Source: Sandaracinus amylolyticus
Lineage (GTDB): Bacteria; Myxococcota_A; Polyangia; Polyangiales; Sandaracinaceae
NCBI RefSeq assembly: GCF_000737325.1
Contig: NZ_CP011125.1
Span: 6,944,001 to 7,008,000, forward strand
Direction of reading: 5' to 3'
Length of the DNA: 64,000 nucleotides
A model generated the notes under the pieces. That model was not told the origin of the DNA. It ran no database searches and was given only the letters and a program-made list of their open reading frames with translations. Made by a program: the position numbers and the translations under genes. Positions 24,694 to 33,245 of this stretch are shown here, in pieces (within the stretch, counting starts at the first letter, position 1; each line of letters opens with the position of its first letter).

Positions 24694-27386
24694 CGAACCT
24701 CGCGATGCTCAAGGCGACCGGCCGCGGGACGCTGTCCGCGCGCGCGTCGATCGAGGGCCTCGGCGTGGAGTTCGTCACGCGCCCCGAGATGGCGGGCACA
24801 GCGGCCGACGGTCGTGTGCGCGTTGAGTCGCTCAAGCTCGACGGCTTCAAGACGACTGAGCGAGCACACCTGCAGCGCTCAACGCTCGAGGCCAAGGGTG
24901 CGACGATCAAGCTCGCTGACGTCGGGGGCAAGGTCACGCGCGCGCTCGCGGCCGAGCCCGAGCACACGACGTGGCTGACGCAGACCGTCGACCACGACGA
25001 TACGGCGATCGTCGTCGCGAGCACTGCGGGCTGGCCCACGTCGGGCGTGCTCCACATCGACACCGAGGCGATCCGATACACCGGCCTCGGCACCACGACG
25101 ATCGGCAGCGCCACCTACGGCACGTTCACGGGGTGCACGCGCGGCATCTGGGACACGATCGCGCAGCATCACTACGTCGGCATCGGGAGCACGCTGCGCT
25201 ATCCCGAGGTCACGTCGAGCGTCACGGTCCTGCAGGGCCGCCGCGTGCGGCTGCACCTCTACGAGCGCGGCGACGATCCGCAGGGTGACGGGACGCAGCG
25301 CTGGCTCGGCGTCGTGAGCGGCTCGCCGCGCATGAGCGGGCCGCAGTGGTCGATCATGCTCGACCCGATCTCGAGCATCCTCGACGCCGAGCTCGGGGTC
25401 GGGCTCGACCAGCAGACGGGCGCGCGCGGGATCAGGTACTCGGCGGCGGAGCCGTTCCGGCTCAGCCTGCAGCGCAAGCCAGGGAATCCAGACGTCGAGT
25501 ACACCGACCACGGCAGCGCCGCGTGGATCTGGGGCGTCGGCTCCGAGCGCCCGCTGATCGAGTTCCCGAGCGCGTCGCACGACGGCTTCTTCGAAAGCCA
25601 GGACGAATTCCTGGCGACGGTGCAGTCCGAGATCGACGCAGCGACAGCCGGATGGAACACGGCGGTCTTCATCGAGCCGTACGGCAATGCGTTCCGCTTT
25701 CGCGTGTACAGCGGTGGCAGCCCCGACGGCGTGGCGATCATCCTGAGCTCGAGCGGGAACACGTTCGGATCGCCGCGCGGTCCCGCGTGCGACGGCCTTC
25801 TCATCCCCGCGCTCTACACGAGCGACACGGCGCCGGAAGGCCTCCCCGAGACGACCATCGTCGCAGGGACCGACTACTACGCGTACTTGCACGGAAGCGT
25901 TCGAGGCGGCGGGCAGGTGCCGCGCGGCATCTTCGGCACGCCCGAGATCGCTCGCACCCACACCGCGCTCGAGGCCGACTCGCCCGCGTACCGCATCTTC
26001 CTCGGAGGCGCGGTCGCCGCGCCGCCCGCGGGCTCGACAGCGCTCGTCGAGTGGTCCGACACGGACACCGAGAAGAGCTACCGCGTGGTCGGCTCGGATC
26101 CGGCGCGCCGGGCAGTCGATCTCGAGCGCGGGTCGTCGCCCGATGATCCCGGGTTCCACTTCTTCACGCCCGAGCTCCCGGTCTCGATCCGCTTCGGCCG
26201 CTCCTACGGTGCGACGTCCACGAGCTCGGGGCTCGGCACGTTCACGTTGATGCAGGCGCTCGAGGATGAAGCGCCCGAGCAGGTGAACCTCGGCGCGCAG
26301 CCGATGATCCAGCCCGGCGACTGGAACGCTGCCGAGTGGGAGGCGGCGTACGCGGGCGCGAGCGCGCTCGCGACGCAACGCCGGTACACGACGTTCGAGG
26401 CGATCGCGCTCGCGGACCTGCTCACGCCGGACCTTCAGCTCGTCTCGCACTTCCTCGCGTTCGATTCGCAGGGACGTCTCACGATCAAGCGGCTGCGGCT
26501 CGCGTCGGCGACTGAGGCCGCGACGTTCGTCATCGACCGCGACACGCTGATCGGCTGGCCCACCTACGAGCGATCTCCGCTCGGGCAAACCAACACGCTC
26601 GCGCTCGTCGGCGGGTACGACGCGCGCGAAGGCGAGGCCGTCGGGCAGCCGTTCACCGTGCGCGACGCAGGCAGCTACGGGCGCGCGCCCGCCGCGCGCA
26701 TCCTCAAGATCGAGCCGCGCTCTGCGTACATCGGGCCTCCGATCACGCCCGATGACGTCATGGAAGTGGCGCAGACGGTCCTTGGGATCTTCTCGGGCCC
26801 CTACGCCTACGTCACGTGCGAGGTCCCGCTCACCGCAATCGACGCGCTGCTCGGCAGCACCGTCTCCTTCTCAACGCGGCATCTGCCGAACGAGAGCGGC
26901 GCGCGTGGGATGGACGGTCAGATCGGTCTCGTACTTGCGCGCGAGATCGACTGGTACGGCGCGAAGATCCAGCTGACTGTGCTTGTCGACGCGCGCCGCA
27001 TCGCGGGCTACGCGCCCGCGGGTCTCGTCACCGGGCAGACGAACACGGCCGGCACGACGTGGGCGATCACGCTCGACGCGCGCACGTTCGCGTCGGGCGA
27101 AGACGCCGCCGACCACTTCGTCGCCGGCGACGTCGTGTTCGTCCAGGAGTTCGACGACGCGAGCCCCACCGTCGTCGACGGCGAGGTAGTGAGCGCGACG
27201 GGGTACGTCGTCACAGTCGACCTACCCGGCGGATGGACGCCGGGCGCGTCGACGTGGATGCTGATCACGCGTGCCGCGACCACGCCGCCGAGCGCACGCC
27301 AGAAGCGCTACGCGTTCGTGGCTGGTTCGGACGCACGAATCGGCTTCTCGGACGGCGAGGAGTCGGCGCGTCAGTTCGCGCCGTGA
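24690..27386 (+). CDS. Tail hub/tip protein
   Basis: 898 aa, the largest phage gene in the window. It is mainly beta-rich. Residues ~120-200 with GVLHIDTEAIRYTGLG and FTGCTRGIWDT resemble a repeat seen in tail-tip proteins. From ~550 the pattern resembles baseplate hub domains (VGGYDAREGEAVGQPFTVRD). The C-terminus has two beta modules ending in FVAGSDARIGFSDG. It likely forms the tail tip that contacts the host envelope. No peptidase motif was seen. Confidence 0.7.
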   Translation: MTNLAMLKATGRGTLSARASIEGLGVEFVTRPEMAGTAADGRVRVESLKLDGFKTTERAHLQRSTLEAKGATIKLADVGGKVTRALAAEPEHTTWLTQTVDHDDTAIVVASTAGWPTSGVLHIDTEAIRYTGLGTTTIGSATYGTFTGCTRGIWDTIAQHHYVGIGSTLRYPEVTSSVTVLQGRRVRLHLYERGDDPQGDGTQRWLGVVSGSPRMSGPQWSIMLDPISSILDAELGVGLDQQTGARGIRYSAAEPFRLSLQRKPGNPDVEYTDHGSAAWIWGVGSERPLIEFPSASHDGFFESQDEFLATVQSEIDAATAGWNTAVFIEPYGNAFRFRVYSGGSPDGVAIILSSSGNTFGSPRGPACDGLLIPALYTSDTAPEGLPETTIVAGTDYYAYLHGSVRGGGQVPRGIFGTPEIARTHTALEADSPAYRIFLGGAVAAPPAGSTALVEWSDTDTEKSYRVVGSDPARRAVDLERGSSPDDPGFHFFTPELPVSIRFGRSYGATSTSSGLGTFTLMQALEDEAPEQVNLGAQPMIQPGDWNAAEWEAAYAGASALATQRRYTTFEAIALADLLTPDLQLVSHFLAFDSQGRLTIKRLRLASATEAATFVIDRDTLIGWPTYERSPLGQTNTLALVGGYDAREGEAVGQPFTVRDAGSYGRAPAARILKIEPRSAYIGPPITPDDVMEVAQTVLGIFSGPYAYVTCEVPLTAIDALLGSTVSFSTRHLPNESGARGMDGQIGLVLAREIDWYGAKIQLTVLVDARRIAGYAPAGLVTGQTNTAGTTWAITLDARTFASGEDAADHFVAGDVVFVQEFDDASPTVVDGEVVSATGYVVTVDLPGGWTPGASTWMLITRAATTPPSARQKRYAFVAGSDARIGFSDGEESARQFAP

Positions 27387-27776
27387 TCAGTCGCGCGTCC
27401 CGACGAACGTGATTGTTCGAGTGCGGCAGTCGCCCGCGCTGTAGTCGGCTCGCAGTTCAAGCGTCACGCCCGCGTCGTCTCTCGTCGAGTTCGTCACGAC
27501 GTACGCAACGCCCTCACATTCCGCCGCCTGGGCGGCGAGCGAAACGTCGCACTCGAGGAAGTCGGGCGCGGCGATAACGAGGTCGTCCTCGGTCGCAACG
27601 ACCGAAGCCGACGCTTCGTAGGTGCGCCGGGTCCACTCGCCACCGCACGGGCGCTCCGCTTCGTCGACCGTGCCGGTGTACTCGCCGACCCAGGGGTCGT
27701 CGGCGAAGGGGCCGCGCTCTTGTTCGGCGCACCCCAAAAGCGCGAGCGCAAGAGACAGTGTGATCACGCGAGACAT
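27387..27776 (-). CDS. Small secreted lipoprotein (moron)
   Basis: 129 aa from the ATG at 27776. It has an N-terminal signal ending in the lipobox LLGC, then an acidic linker and a beta-rich domain with four further cysteines that could form two disulfides. It is the only minus-strand gene in the structural region, between the hub gene (stop adjacent) and the tail-fibre genes, so it needs its own promoter. Prophage lipoproteins in such positions often block superinfection or alter the host surface; here that is inference. Confidence 0.75.
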   Translation of the reverse strand: MSRVITLSLALALLGCAEQERGPFADDPWVGEYTGTVDEAERPCGGEWTRRTYEASASVVATEDDLVIAAPDFLECDVSLAAQAAECEGVAYVVTNSTRDDAGVTLELRADYSAGDCRTRTITFVGTRD

Positions 27777-27799
27777 CCGCCAAGCGTAACAGGTGCACC

Positions 27800-28423
27800 T
27801 TGGGCGCAAGCACAGCCGAGTGGATCGGCCTCATCCGTGGAGCGTCGCTCTCCGCCGATGGCGCGCTCGACCCGATGCGCTCGCGGATCCTGCGTAGCAA
27901 CCTCTGTCACGCCGCGGACAGCTACGGACAGGTCCGCGTGTGCTGGTCGGCGAACGCGACGCTCGGCCTTCAGCCGATCACGTTCGCGCCCGACGACGAG
28001 ATTCGGCACGTCGCGACGTTTGGGCCGTGGCCCGCGCCGCTGCGGCACGACGGGCGCCCGTTCGCAATCCGCGTCGGGATCGCTCTCCACGTGGATGCGG
28101 GCGCGGTCGACGTGTATGCGTTCCTCGGTCGGCCGCGCCCCGAGCGCACTCTGAGTAGCTTCACCGCGCTCGGCGGTGCTGCGGATTCGTGGACGGGCGA
28201 GACCGCCACGAGTGCCGCGTGGATCGCCGACGCGCGCTTGCTTCGGATGAGCGCCGGGCAGGCGCGCGAGTGCATCGCCACGACCGCAACCATCGACCAC
28301 GACGGCGACCCCGCGGCCGTCGAGCAGTGCCTCGTCGCGCTCCACCTCTACGCGAGCGGAACCGCCGGCACCCTCTCGATCGACGGCGTGTCCGCGGCTG
28401 AGTGGCAGGGGGACGTCGAATGA
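27800..28423 (+). CDS. Tail tip-associated protein
   Basis: 207 aa from TTG 27800 with AGG at 27791-27793; no ATG or GTG fits, and the start overlaps nothing. The protein is beta-rich (ADSYGQVRVCWSANATLGLQ, FAIRVGIALHVDAGAVDVYA). It is followed by an overlapping, compositionally similar gene. Probably part of the tail tip or receptor-binding apparatus by position. No family is recognised. Confidence 0.6.
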   Translation: MGASTAEWIGLIRGASLSADGALDPMRSRILRSNLCHAADSYGQVRVCWSANATLGLQPITFAPDDEIRHVATFGPWPAPLRHDGRPFAIRVGIALHVDAGAVDVYAFLGRPRPERTLSSFTALGGAADSWTGETATSAAWIADARLLRMSAGQARECIATTATIDHDGDPAAVEQCLVALHLYASGTAGTLSIDGVSAAEWQGDVE

Positions 28424-29409
28424 CCGCGACGCTTCCTCGCACGCGGCCGTGGCCCGGCAAACTCCCGATGGTGATGGGGGCGCCCGTCGCGACGCGCGAG
28501 TGGGCGAACATGGGCGCGCTCGCGAACTGGCTCGCGGCGAAGGGCGCCGTGCTCGTGCCCTACTCGCGGCTCAACAACCCAGGGCTCGCCGACACCGACA
28601 CGATCACCTACCGCATGCGCGTCGACACGCGCGCGACAGCGCTTCAGCGGGTGTGGCTGATCGAGGCGCACGCGTCGGTCGACGCCGGAATCCCCCCGTT
28701 CCAGCTGCGCGTGAACGGCGGCGCGACCAGGTCCGGGGCATCGGGCTTGAACGTGATCGTCGAGGACGTCTCGAGCCCTGGCAGCGGGCTCACCGAGCTC
28801 ACGCTGCAGCTCATCGCGGGCGAGAGCGGCGCCCTCTCGCCTCGAGGCCTGACTGTCTACGAGCAGGATCGCCCCGAGCTCGACGCCGCGGGGGGTGAAG
28901 GCGTCGATACCGCGTCCCTTCGCAGCGGCCAGCCGATCGCGAGCGGCATCGCCGGCGCGAGCGTCGGCGGGATCACGGCGATGTCGATCGACGCACGCCG
29001 CGCAGGTCTCGCGCACCTGCTCTACGGCGACGCCGGCAACCCGTCGAAGAGCGGCACCGGCTACACGACGCTGACGCCTCTCCCGCTCCCGCTGCTCGGG
29101 CAGGTTGTCCGTGAGGGCGCGACCACCGCGACGGTCCGCGTGACCGCGTACGCGCGCATGAGCGCTGCCGGGACGGGGCACATCCGGCTCACGCGCACCA
29201 AGGGCGGCGCGACGACCGTCATCAACGTCAGCGGGACGACGCTCGGCTGGACCACGCCCGTCGACGTCACGATCGACGCCGACGACATGAGCACGAGCGA
29301 CGGCCTGCGCGGCGCCGCGTTCGATGGGCTGAGTGTCGCGATCGAGGGCGCAGTCGGATCGACGATCGAGGTGCAGTCGATCTCGTTCCTCGCGCCCGCC
29401 TTCGCCTGA
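28420..29409 (+). CDS. Tail fibre/tip structural protein
   Basis: 329 aa, ATG overlapping the upstream stop. Beta-rich with several Thr/Gly-rich strands: TYRMRVDTRATALQRVW, ATTATVRVTAYARMSAAGTG, GATTVINVSGTTLGW. It resembles the jelly-roll or Ig-like surface modules of tail fibres. The position after the hub and before the SGNH hydrolase supports a receptor-binding role. Confidence 0.6.
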   Translation: MTATLPRTRPWPGKLPMVMGAPVATREWANMGALANWLAAKGAVLVPYSRLNNPGLADTDTITYRMRVDTRATALQRVWLIEAHASVDAGIPPFQLRVNGGATRSGASGLNVIVEDVSSPGSGLTELTLQLIAGESGALSPRGLTVYEQDRPELDAAGGEGVDTASLRSGQPIASGIAGASVGGITAMSIDARRAGLAHLLYGDAGNPSKSGTGYTTLTPLPLPLLGQVVREGATTATVRVTAYARMSAAGTGHIRLTRTKGGATTVINVSGTTLGWTTPVDVTIDADDMSTSDGLRGAAFDGLSVAIEGAVGSTIEVQSISFLAPAFA

Positions 29410-29437
29410 TTCCTCCCCTTCCACACGAGGTGATTCG

Positions 29438-29737
29438 ATGAGCACGGCAGCGCTCCTGCGCATCAACGCGCCCGGCCCCGGGCAGACGCCGGTGACCGCG
29501 GGTGCGGCTTCGTCGGCCGCGAACGCGATCCCGTCGGGCGCGACGAAGCTCTGGCTCAAGGCCACCGCGAAAGCGCACATCCGCTTCGGCGACTCGAGCG
29601 TCGGCGCCGCGACGCCGAACGACCAATACCTCACGGCCGACCAGGACTACGTGCTCGACCTGCTCTCGGGCATCACGCACTTCCGCGCGATCCGCGGCGA
29701 CACGGCCGACGCGACGATCACCTGGGTCGCGCTCTGA
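29438..29737 (+). CDS. Small tail/head-fibre-like protein
   Basis: 99 aa, with CGAGG at 29426-29430 eight bases before the ATG. The sequence is beta-rich, with KATAKAHIRFGDSSVGAATP and a C-terminal FRAIRGDTADATITWVAL. Such short proteins are common trimeric decorations of phage fibres. No enzymatic motif is present. Confidence 0.6.
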   Translation: MSTAALLRINAPGPGQTPVTAGAASSAANAIPSGATKLWLKATAKAHIRFGDSSVGAATPNDQYLTADQDYVLDLLSGITHFRAIRGDTADATITWVAL

Positions 29738-29749
29738 GAGGGCACGTCG

Positions 29750-30505
29750 ATGTCGCGGCGACTCGGACTCAATCGGATGCGCGGGGCGCGCGGGGTCGGC
29801 GGCGGCACGCGCGAGCTCGGTACGCACTACGCCGCGGGCTGGAGCGACACGAACTACTTCCTCGGCACCGCGGGGCTCGGGCGCGGGCAGCTCGGCACGC
29901 TGCGCCTCGTCGGCTACCTCCTGTCCATCACGGCCGGCACGCGCATGCTCGCGGTGCGGAGCGACGCGGGCGGAGGCTCGCGCGGCTGGTCGATCGGCAC
30001 GGGTCTGAACGGGCCGACCGGCAGCCTGAACATGGCGATCGCCGGGCTCGGGTCGCTCCGGACGCCGCCGTTCACGTTCAGCGCGGGCGACATTGGCAAG
30101 GTCTTCGTCGCGCACTTCACGGTCACCGTGGGCGCCGGCTTCGCGCGCACGTACATCGCGGGCGAGCAGATCGGCAGCGGCACGGCGACGAGCGGCGCGA
30201 TGGTGTCGGCCGGGGGCAGCGACGTGCTGCGCATCGGGCGCTTCTACAGCAACGGCTTCGCGAACCCGAACATCGGCGTGATTGCGCTCTCGGCGTCACC
30301 CACGGAGCTCACGGCGGAACAGGTCGCGGCTGATGCCGCCGCGATCATGTCGCGCTCGTCGCGCCTCGAGTTCCCGTCGATGCCGGGGCAGGACATGCAC
30401 TTCGAGGCGAAGGACCTCGTCGGCTCGGCGGACTGGCACGACCGCGACGGCGACAACTGCACGCTGACGCGACAGGGCTCGATCACGCTCGTCGAGGTGA
30501 CGTGA
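29750..30505 (+). CDS. Lectin-like tail protein
   Basis: 251 aa, beta-rich and glycine-rich. The strand pattern GWSIGTGLNGPTGSLNMAIA, KVFVAHFTVTVGAGFARTYI and VLRIGRFYSNGFANPNIGVI looks like a concanavalin/laminin G-type sandwich often used by phages for glycan binding. The stop shares a base with the start of the SGNH hydrolase, so the two may act together on a surface polysaccharide. Confidence 0.6.
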   Translation: MSRRLGLNRMRGARGVGGGTRELGTHYAAGWSDTNYFLGTAGLGRGQLGTLRLVGYLLSITAGTRMLAVRSDAGGGSRGWSIGTGLNGPTGSLNMAIAGLGSLRTPPFTFSAGDIGKVFVAHFTVTVGAGFARTYIAGEQIGSGTATSGAMVSAGGSDVLRIGRFYSNGFANPNIGVIALSASPTELTAEQVAADAAAIMSRSSRLEFPSMPGQDMHFEAKDLVGSADWHDRDGDNCTLTRQGSITLVEVT

Positions 30506-31104
30506 TGGCGCGCTGGATCTCCGGCCGCAATCGCGTCCTTCCCGGCGGCGACAGCATCACCGTCGGCAACGACGGGCTCACGGGCGGCTGGCGCAGGCCG
30601 CTCGGCGTGCTCGCGCTCGCGGCGGGCAAGCCGATCGAGTGGTGCGGCCTCTTCTCGGATGCGACGGGTTCGCACCGCGGCCTCGCGAACGAGAGCGGCA
30701 GCAGCGGGACGCTCACCACGAACTGGCAGGCGTGGTGCGCGGGCTACGCGCCCGACGTGATCATCATCGGCTGGGGCATCAACGACGCAGCGAACGGCGG
30801 CGCAAGCGGCGCGACCATCCTCTCGATGCTCGAGACGCGCATCGATCAGGCGCAAGCGGGCGCGCCGAACGCCGCGATCTTCGTGCAGAAGATCCTGCGC
30901 AACGCGATCCCGGCGACCGCCTACAACGCGCAGATCGACATCGCGAACGCGGGTCTGCCTGACCTCTGCACGGCGCAGGGCGTGACGTTCGTCGACGTCG
31001 GCGACCCGGTGCGCTCCGACAACGTGCACCCGATCGACGGGCCGACTGGATACGACCTCATGGCCGCTGCGCTCGCGGCCGCGATCATCCCGGTGCTGGT
31101 CTGA
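30505..31104 (+). CDS. SGNH/GDSL-type hydrolase of the tail
   Basis: 199 aa. All four SGNH blocks are visible: GGDSITVG with Ser17, WCGL as the block II region, GWGINDA with the oxyanion Asn93, and the C-terminal SDNVHP with Asp172 and His175. These enzymes hydrolyse esters; in phage tails they deacetylate or trim host capsule or exopolysaccharide. There is no signal peptide, as expected for a virion protein. ATG 30505 is preferred over GTG 30502 because GAGG at 30494-30497 lies seven bases upstream. Confidence 0.85.
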   Translation: MARWISGRNRVLPGGDSITVGNDGLTGGWRRPLGVLALAAGKPIEWCGLFSDATGSHRGLANESGSSGTLTTNWQAWCAGYAPDVIIIGWGINDAANGGASGATILSMLETRIDQAQAGAPNAAIFVQKILRNAIPATAYNAQIDIANAGLPDLCTAQGVTFVDVGDPVRSDNVHPIDGPTGYDLMAAALAAAIIPVLV

Positions 31105-31147
31105 CGCGCTGATCCACGGCGCGCGCGGCGCGCAGAACGGACTCGAG

Positions 31148-31570
31148 ATGGAAGTCGCTGACCTCGCCCCCGTGCTCGGGGGATCGGGCGCGCTCGCGCT
31201 CGGCCTCGCCGCGCTGCTGCGCGTGCTCCCCGGCGCGATCAAGCGCATCTCCGACGCGCTCGCTGTGGCGTGGGAGAAGCGCTCCGCCGCGCAGCTCGCG
31301 CGCGCGGAAGCACGGCGCATCGAGGCGCAGACCGAGCGCGACGAGGTGCAGCTCGAGATCGCGCGCGAGCAGACGAACGTCGAGCTCTTCAAGCGCTACG
31401 AGGACCGACTCAAGGCGGCCGAGCTGCGCGCCGAGCGCGCGGAGGCGGAGGCGCGCGCGCTGCGTCAGTGGGCGCAGCGCGTGTTCAACGAGATGCGCCG
31501 CCGCGGGATGACGCCGCCGGAGATGCCGGAGGCGATCGAGCTGGTGCCGGCGATGCCCGGCGAGGAGTGA
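31148..31570 (+). CDS. Single-pass membrane protein with coiled coil
   Basis: 140 aa. One N-terminal hydrophobic segment (GGSGALALGLAALLRVLPGA) is followed by a long charged coiled coil (~45-110) and an acidic Pro-rich tail. This topology fits an inner-membrane spanin subunit or the DUF2730-type proteins of Mu-like phages. It opens the lysis region and ends next to a holin-like gene. Role inferred from topology and place. Confidence 0.6.
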   Translation: MEVADLAPVLGGSGALALGLAALLRVLPGAIKRISDALAVAWEKRSAAQLARAEARRIEAQTERDEVQLEIAREQTNVELFKRYEDRLKAAELRAERAEAEARALRQWAQRVFNEMRRRGMTPPEMPEAIELVPAMPGEE

Positions 31571-31575
31571 TCGAG

Positions 31576-32211
31576 ATGGACAAGATCAAGGCCCTGCTCA
31601 CGTGGCAGGCGGTGACGCTGGTGCTCGGCGGCGGCGTGCTCTTCACGCTGATCGCGATCTTCGCGCCGCCCGAGTCGCGCACGCTGCTGCTCGGCGCGAA
31701 CGGCCTCATCGCGACGCTGATCGGCATCGCGCTCCGCTCGGGCGGCGGGGACGGCGGGGCGCCTCCCGCAGCGCCCCTGCTGATGCTGCTCGGCGCGATC
31801 GCGCTCGGCGGCGTGGTGAGCGGGTGCGGGGCGTCGCCCCTGCGACAGCACGCGATCGCCGCGCGCATGACGATGGCCACGCTCGCGGGCGCCGACGTCG
31901 CGATCGAAGGCGCGACGCGCACGATGCTCGAGCGCTGCCCCGGCGACGACGGCGACGCGCGCACGCAGTGCATCGACGACGTCGAGCGGGCGATGGTGCC
32001 GGTCTCGGCCGCGCGCGACGCGCTCATCGCGCCGGCGCACGCGTACCGCGACGCCGTCCTGGCGAGCGGCGGCGAAGAGACGCCCGGTCTCGTCGACTAC
32101 CTCGACGTGATCGCCTCGTCGGTCGCGCGCGATCTCGACCCAGTGCTCGAAGCGCTCCGCGCGCTCGGCGTTCCCGTTCCATCGGTCCCGTTCCCTGGAG
32201 GTGCGCGATGA
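31576..32211 (+). CDS. Holin-like membrane protein with internal lipobox
   Basis: 211 aa from ATG 31576, ten bases after GGAG; a GTG at 31567 is also possible. Residues 11-30 and 36-53 are membrane segments like a small holin. After a Gly/Pro linker, residues 68-84 form a third hydrophobic stretch ending VVSGC, a lipobox, followed by a soluble helical domain with two more cysteines. An internal in-frame ATG (31783) could start a separate lipoprotein, perhaps an outer-membrane spanin. Confidence 0.6.
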   Translation: MDKIKALLTWQAVTLVLGGGVLFTLIAIFAPPESRTLLLGANGLIATLIGIALRSGGGDGGAPPAAPLLMLLGAIALGGVVSGCGASPLRQHAIAARMTMATLAGADVAIEGATRTMLERCPGDDGDARTQCIDDVERAMVPVSAARDALIAPAHAYRDAVLASGGEETPGLVDYLDVIASSVARDLDPVLEALRALGVPVPSVPFPGGAR

Positions 32212-32432
32212 GCCCCGACGTCGTAGCTCGTGGATTCGAGATCGGTCTCGCGGTCGCGACGCCGCTCGCGAAGATGATCGCCGAGCTGATCGAGGGCGGA
32301 GCGAGCGAGGAAGAGGCGACGCGCAAGGCGCTCGAGCGTCTCGCCGCGCAGCCCGACCTCACGCCAGTGCTCCCCAAGGTGCGCGCGATGATCGTCGACG
32401 CGCGCAGGCCGAAGAGCGAGCGCGAGCCGTGA
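32208..32432 (+). CDS. Small helical phage protein
   Basis: 74 aa, ATG overlapping the previous stop, GGAGG at 32197-32201. Helical throughout, with a hydrophobic N-terminal helix (RGFEIGLAVATPLAKMIAEL) and a Lys/Arg-rich end. No transmembrane segment is long enough to be certain. Part of a chain of small overlapping genes before the endolysin. Function unknown. Confidence 0.65.
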   Translation: MSPDVVARGFEIGLAVATPLAKMIAELIEGGASEEEATRKALERLAAQPDLTPVLPKVRAMIVDARRPKSEREP

Positions 32433-32842
32433 CCTACGAGGACGCGCTGCGGCACCTGCGCCGCATCCTCACGCACTCGCCGCAGATCGACCGCGACGCC
32501 CTCGAGGTGGTCGCGCTCGGTCCGCCGCGTGCGCCAGTCGCGCGCGAAGAGGTTGTCGTGTCGAGCCGCGACCCGCGCAGCGAGGACGCCGACGCGGTCC
32601 CGACCGAGGCGATCCGCGCGCTGCGCGAGAGCGCGACCGCGATGGAGGCGGCGAGCTCGGCGCCAGCAGCCGCATCGCGCGCCGTCTCGCACGCGACCAC
32701 CGCCGTCGCACGCATCGAGGTCCAGCGCGAGCGCGTGCGGCGGAGCTCGCAGACCATCCCGCGGGCGTGCTGCCCGCCCGGCTGCGACTGCGACGGCCGC
32801 CTCTGCCGCGACGGCACGAACCCCTGCGAGGTGCACCGATGA
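32429..32842 (+). CDS. Small protein with Cys-rich C-terminus
   Basis: 137 aa, GTG start overlapping the preceding stop. The N-terminal half is helical. The last 25 residues contain six cysteines (CCPPGCDCDG, then two more), suggesting a metal site or disulfide-linked tail. Its stop overlaps the next gene. No homologous family is recognised. Confidence 0.6.
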   Translation: MTYEDALRHLRRILTHSPQIDRDALEVVALGPPRAPVAREEVVVSSRDPRSEDADAVPTEAIRALRESATAMEAASSAPAAASRAVSHATTAVARIEVQRERVRRSSQTIPRACCPPGCDCDGRLCRDGTNPCEVHR

Positions 32843-33051
32843 GCCGTGCACGTCGAGAGCGGCGCGCGGAGCGCGCAGGAACGCCCGCGCTGCCCGCGGT
32901 GGGCACGCGGTACCGCGACGGTCACGGCGCGACCTGGCGCGTCGCTGCGACGCACGCGGACGGCACGCCGCGGGTGACCGTCGAGGCGGGCGGGCTGCGC
33001 CGCACGATGACGCTCGAGCGGCTGGCCGAGACGATGGAGCGCGTCGCGTGA
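32839..33051 (+). CDS. Small basic phage protein
   Basis: 70 aa, ATG overlapping the previous stop. A basic N-terminus (SRARRERRAERAG) is followed by a compact beta-rich part, TRYRDGHGATWRVAATHADG, and a C-terminal helix. It resembles short SH3-like DNA-associated proteins in phages, but no assignment is made. It overlaps the next gene by four bases. Confidence 0.6.
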   Translation: MSRARRERRAERAGTPALPAVGTRYRDGHGATWRVAATHADGTPRVTVEAGGLRRTMTLERLAETMERVA

Positions 33052-33245
33052 GGAGCCGGCGCCGGGGGCAAGGCGAGCGGCCGGCGCCGTGGAGCGCGTC
33101 GCATCCGCAACTGCAGCGCGTGCTCGACGTCGAGCGTCCGGCGCGGCATCGGCCGCACCTGCGCGGGCGGCTCGGCCAACTGCGGCCGCTGCTCGTGATG
33201 TGGTGCGAGCGTTGCGGCGCGGAGCATCCGCGGGTGCAGCGATGA
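33048..33245 (+). CDS. Small Arg-rich protein with CxxC
   Basis: 65 aa from a GTG overlapping the previous stop. Mostly Arg/His-rich with a C-terminal MWCERCGAEHP segment, a single CxxC that resembles half a zinc ribbon. Codon quality is modest, so it is supported mainly by the unbroken chain of start/stop overlaps on both sides. Confidence 0.45.
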   Translation: MRSRRRGQGERPAPWSASHPQLQRVLDVERPARHRPHLRGRLGQLRPLLVMWCERCGAEHPRVQR

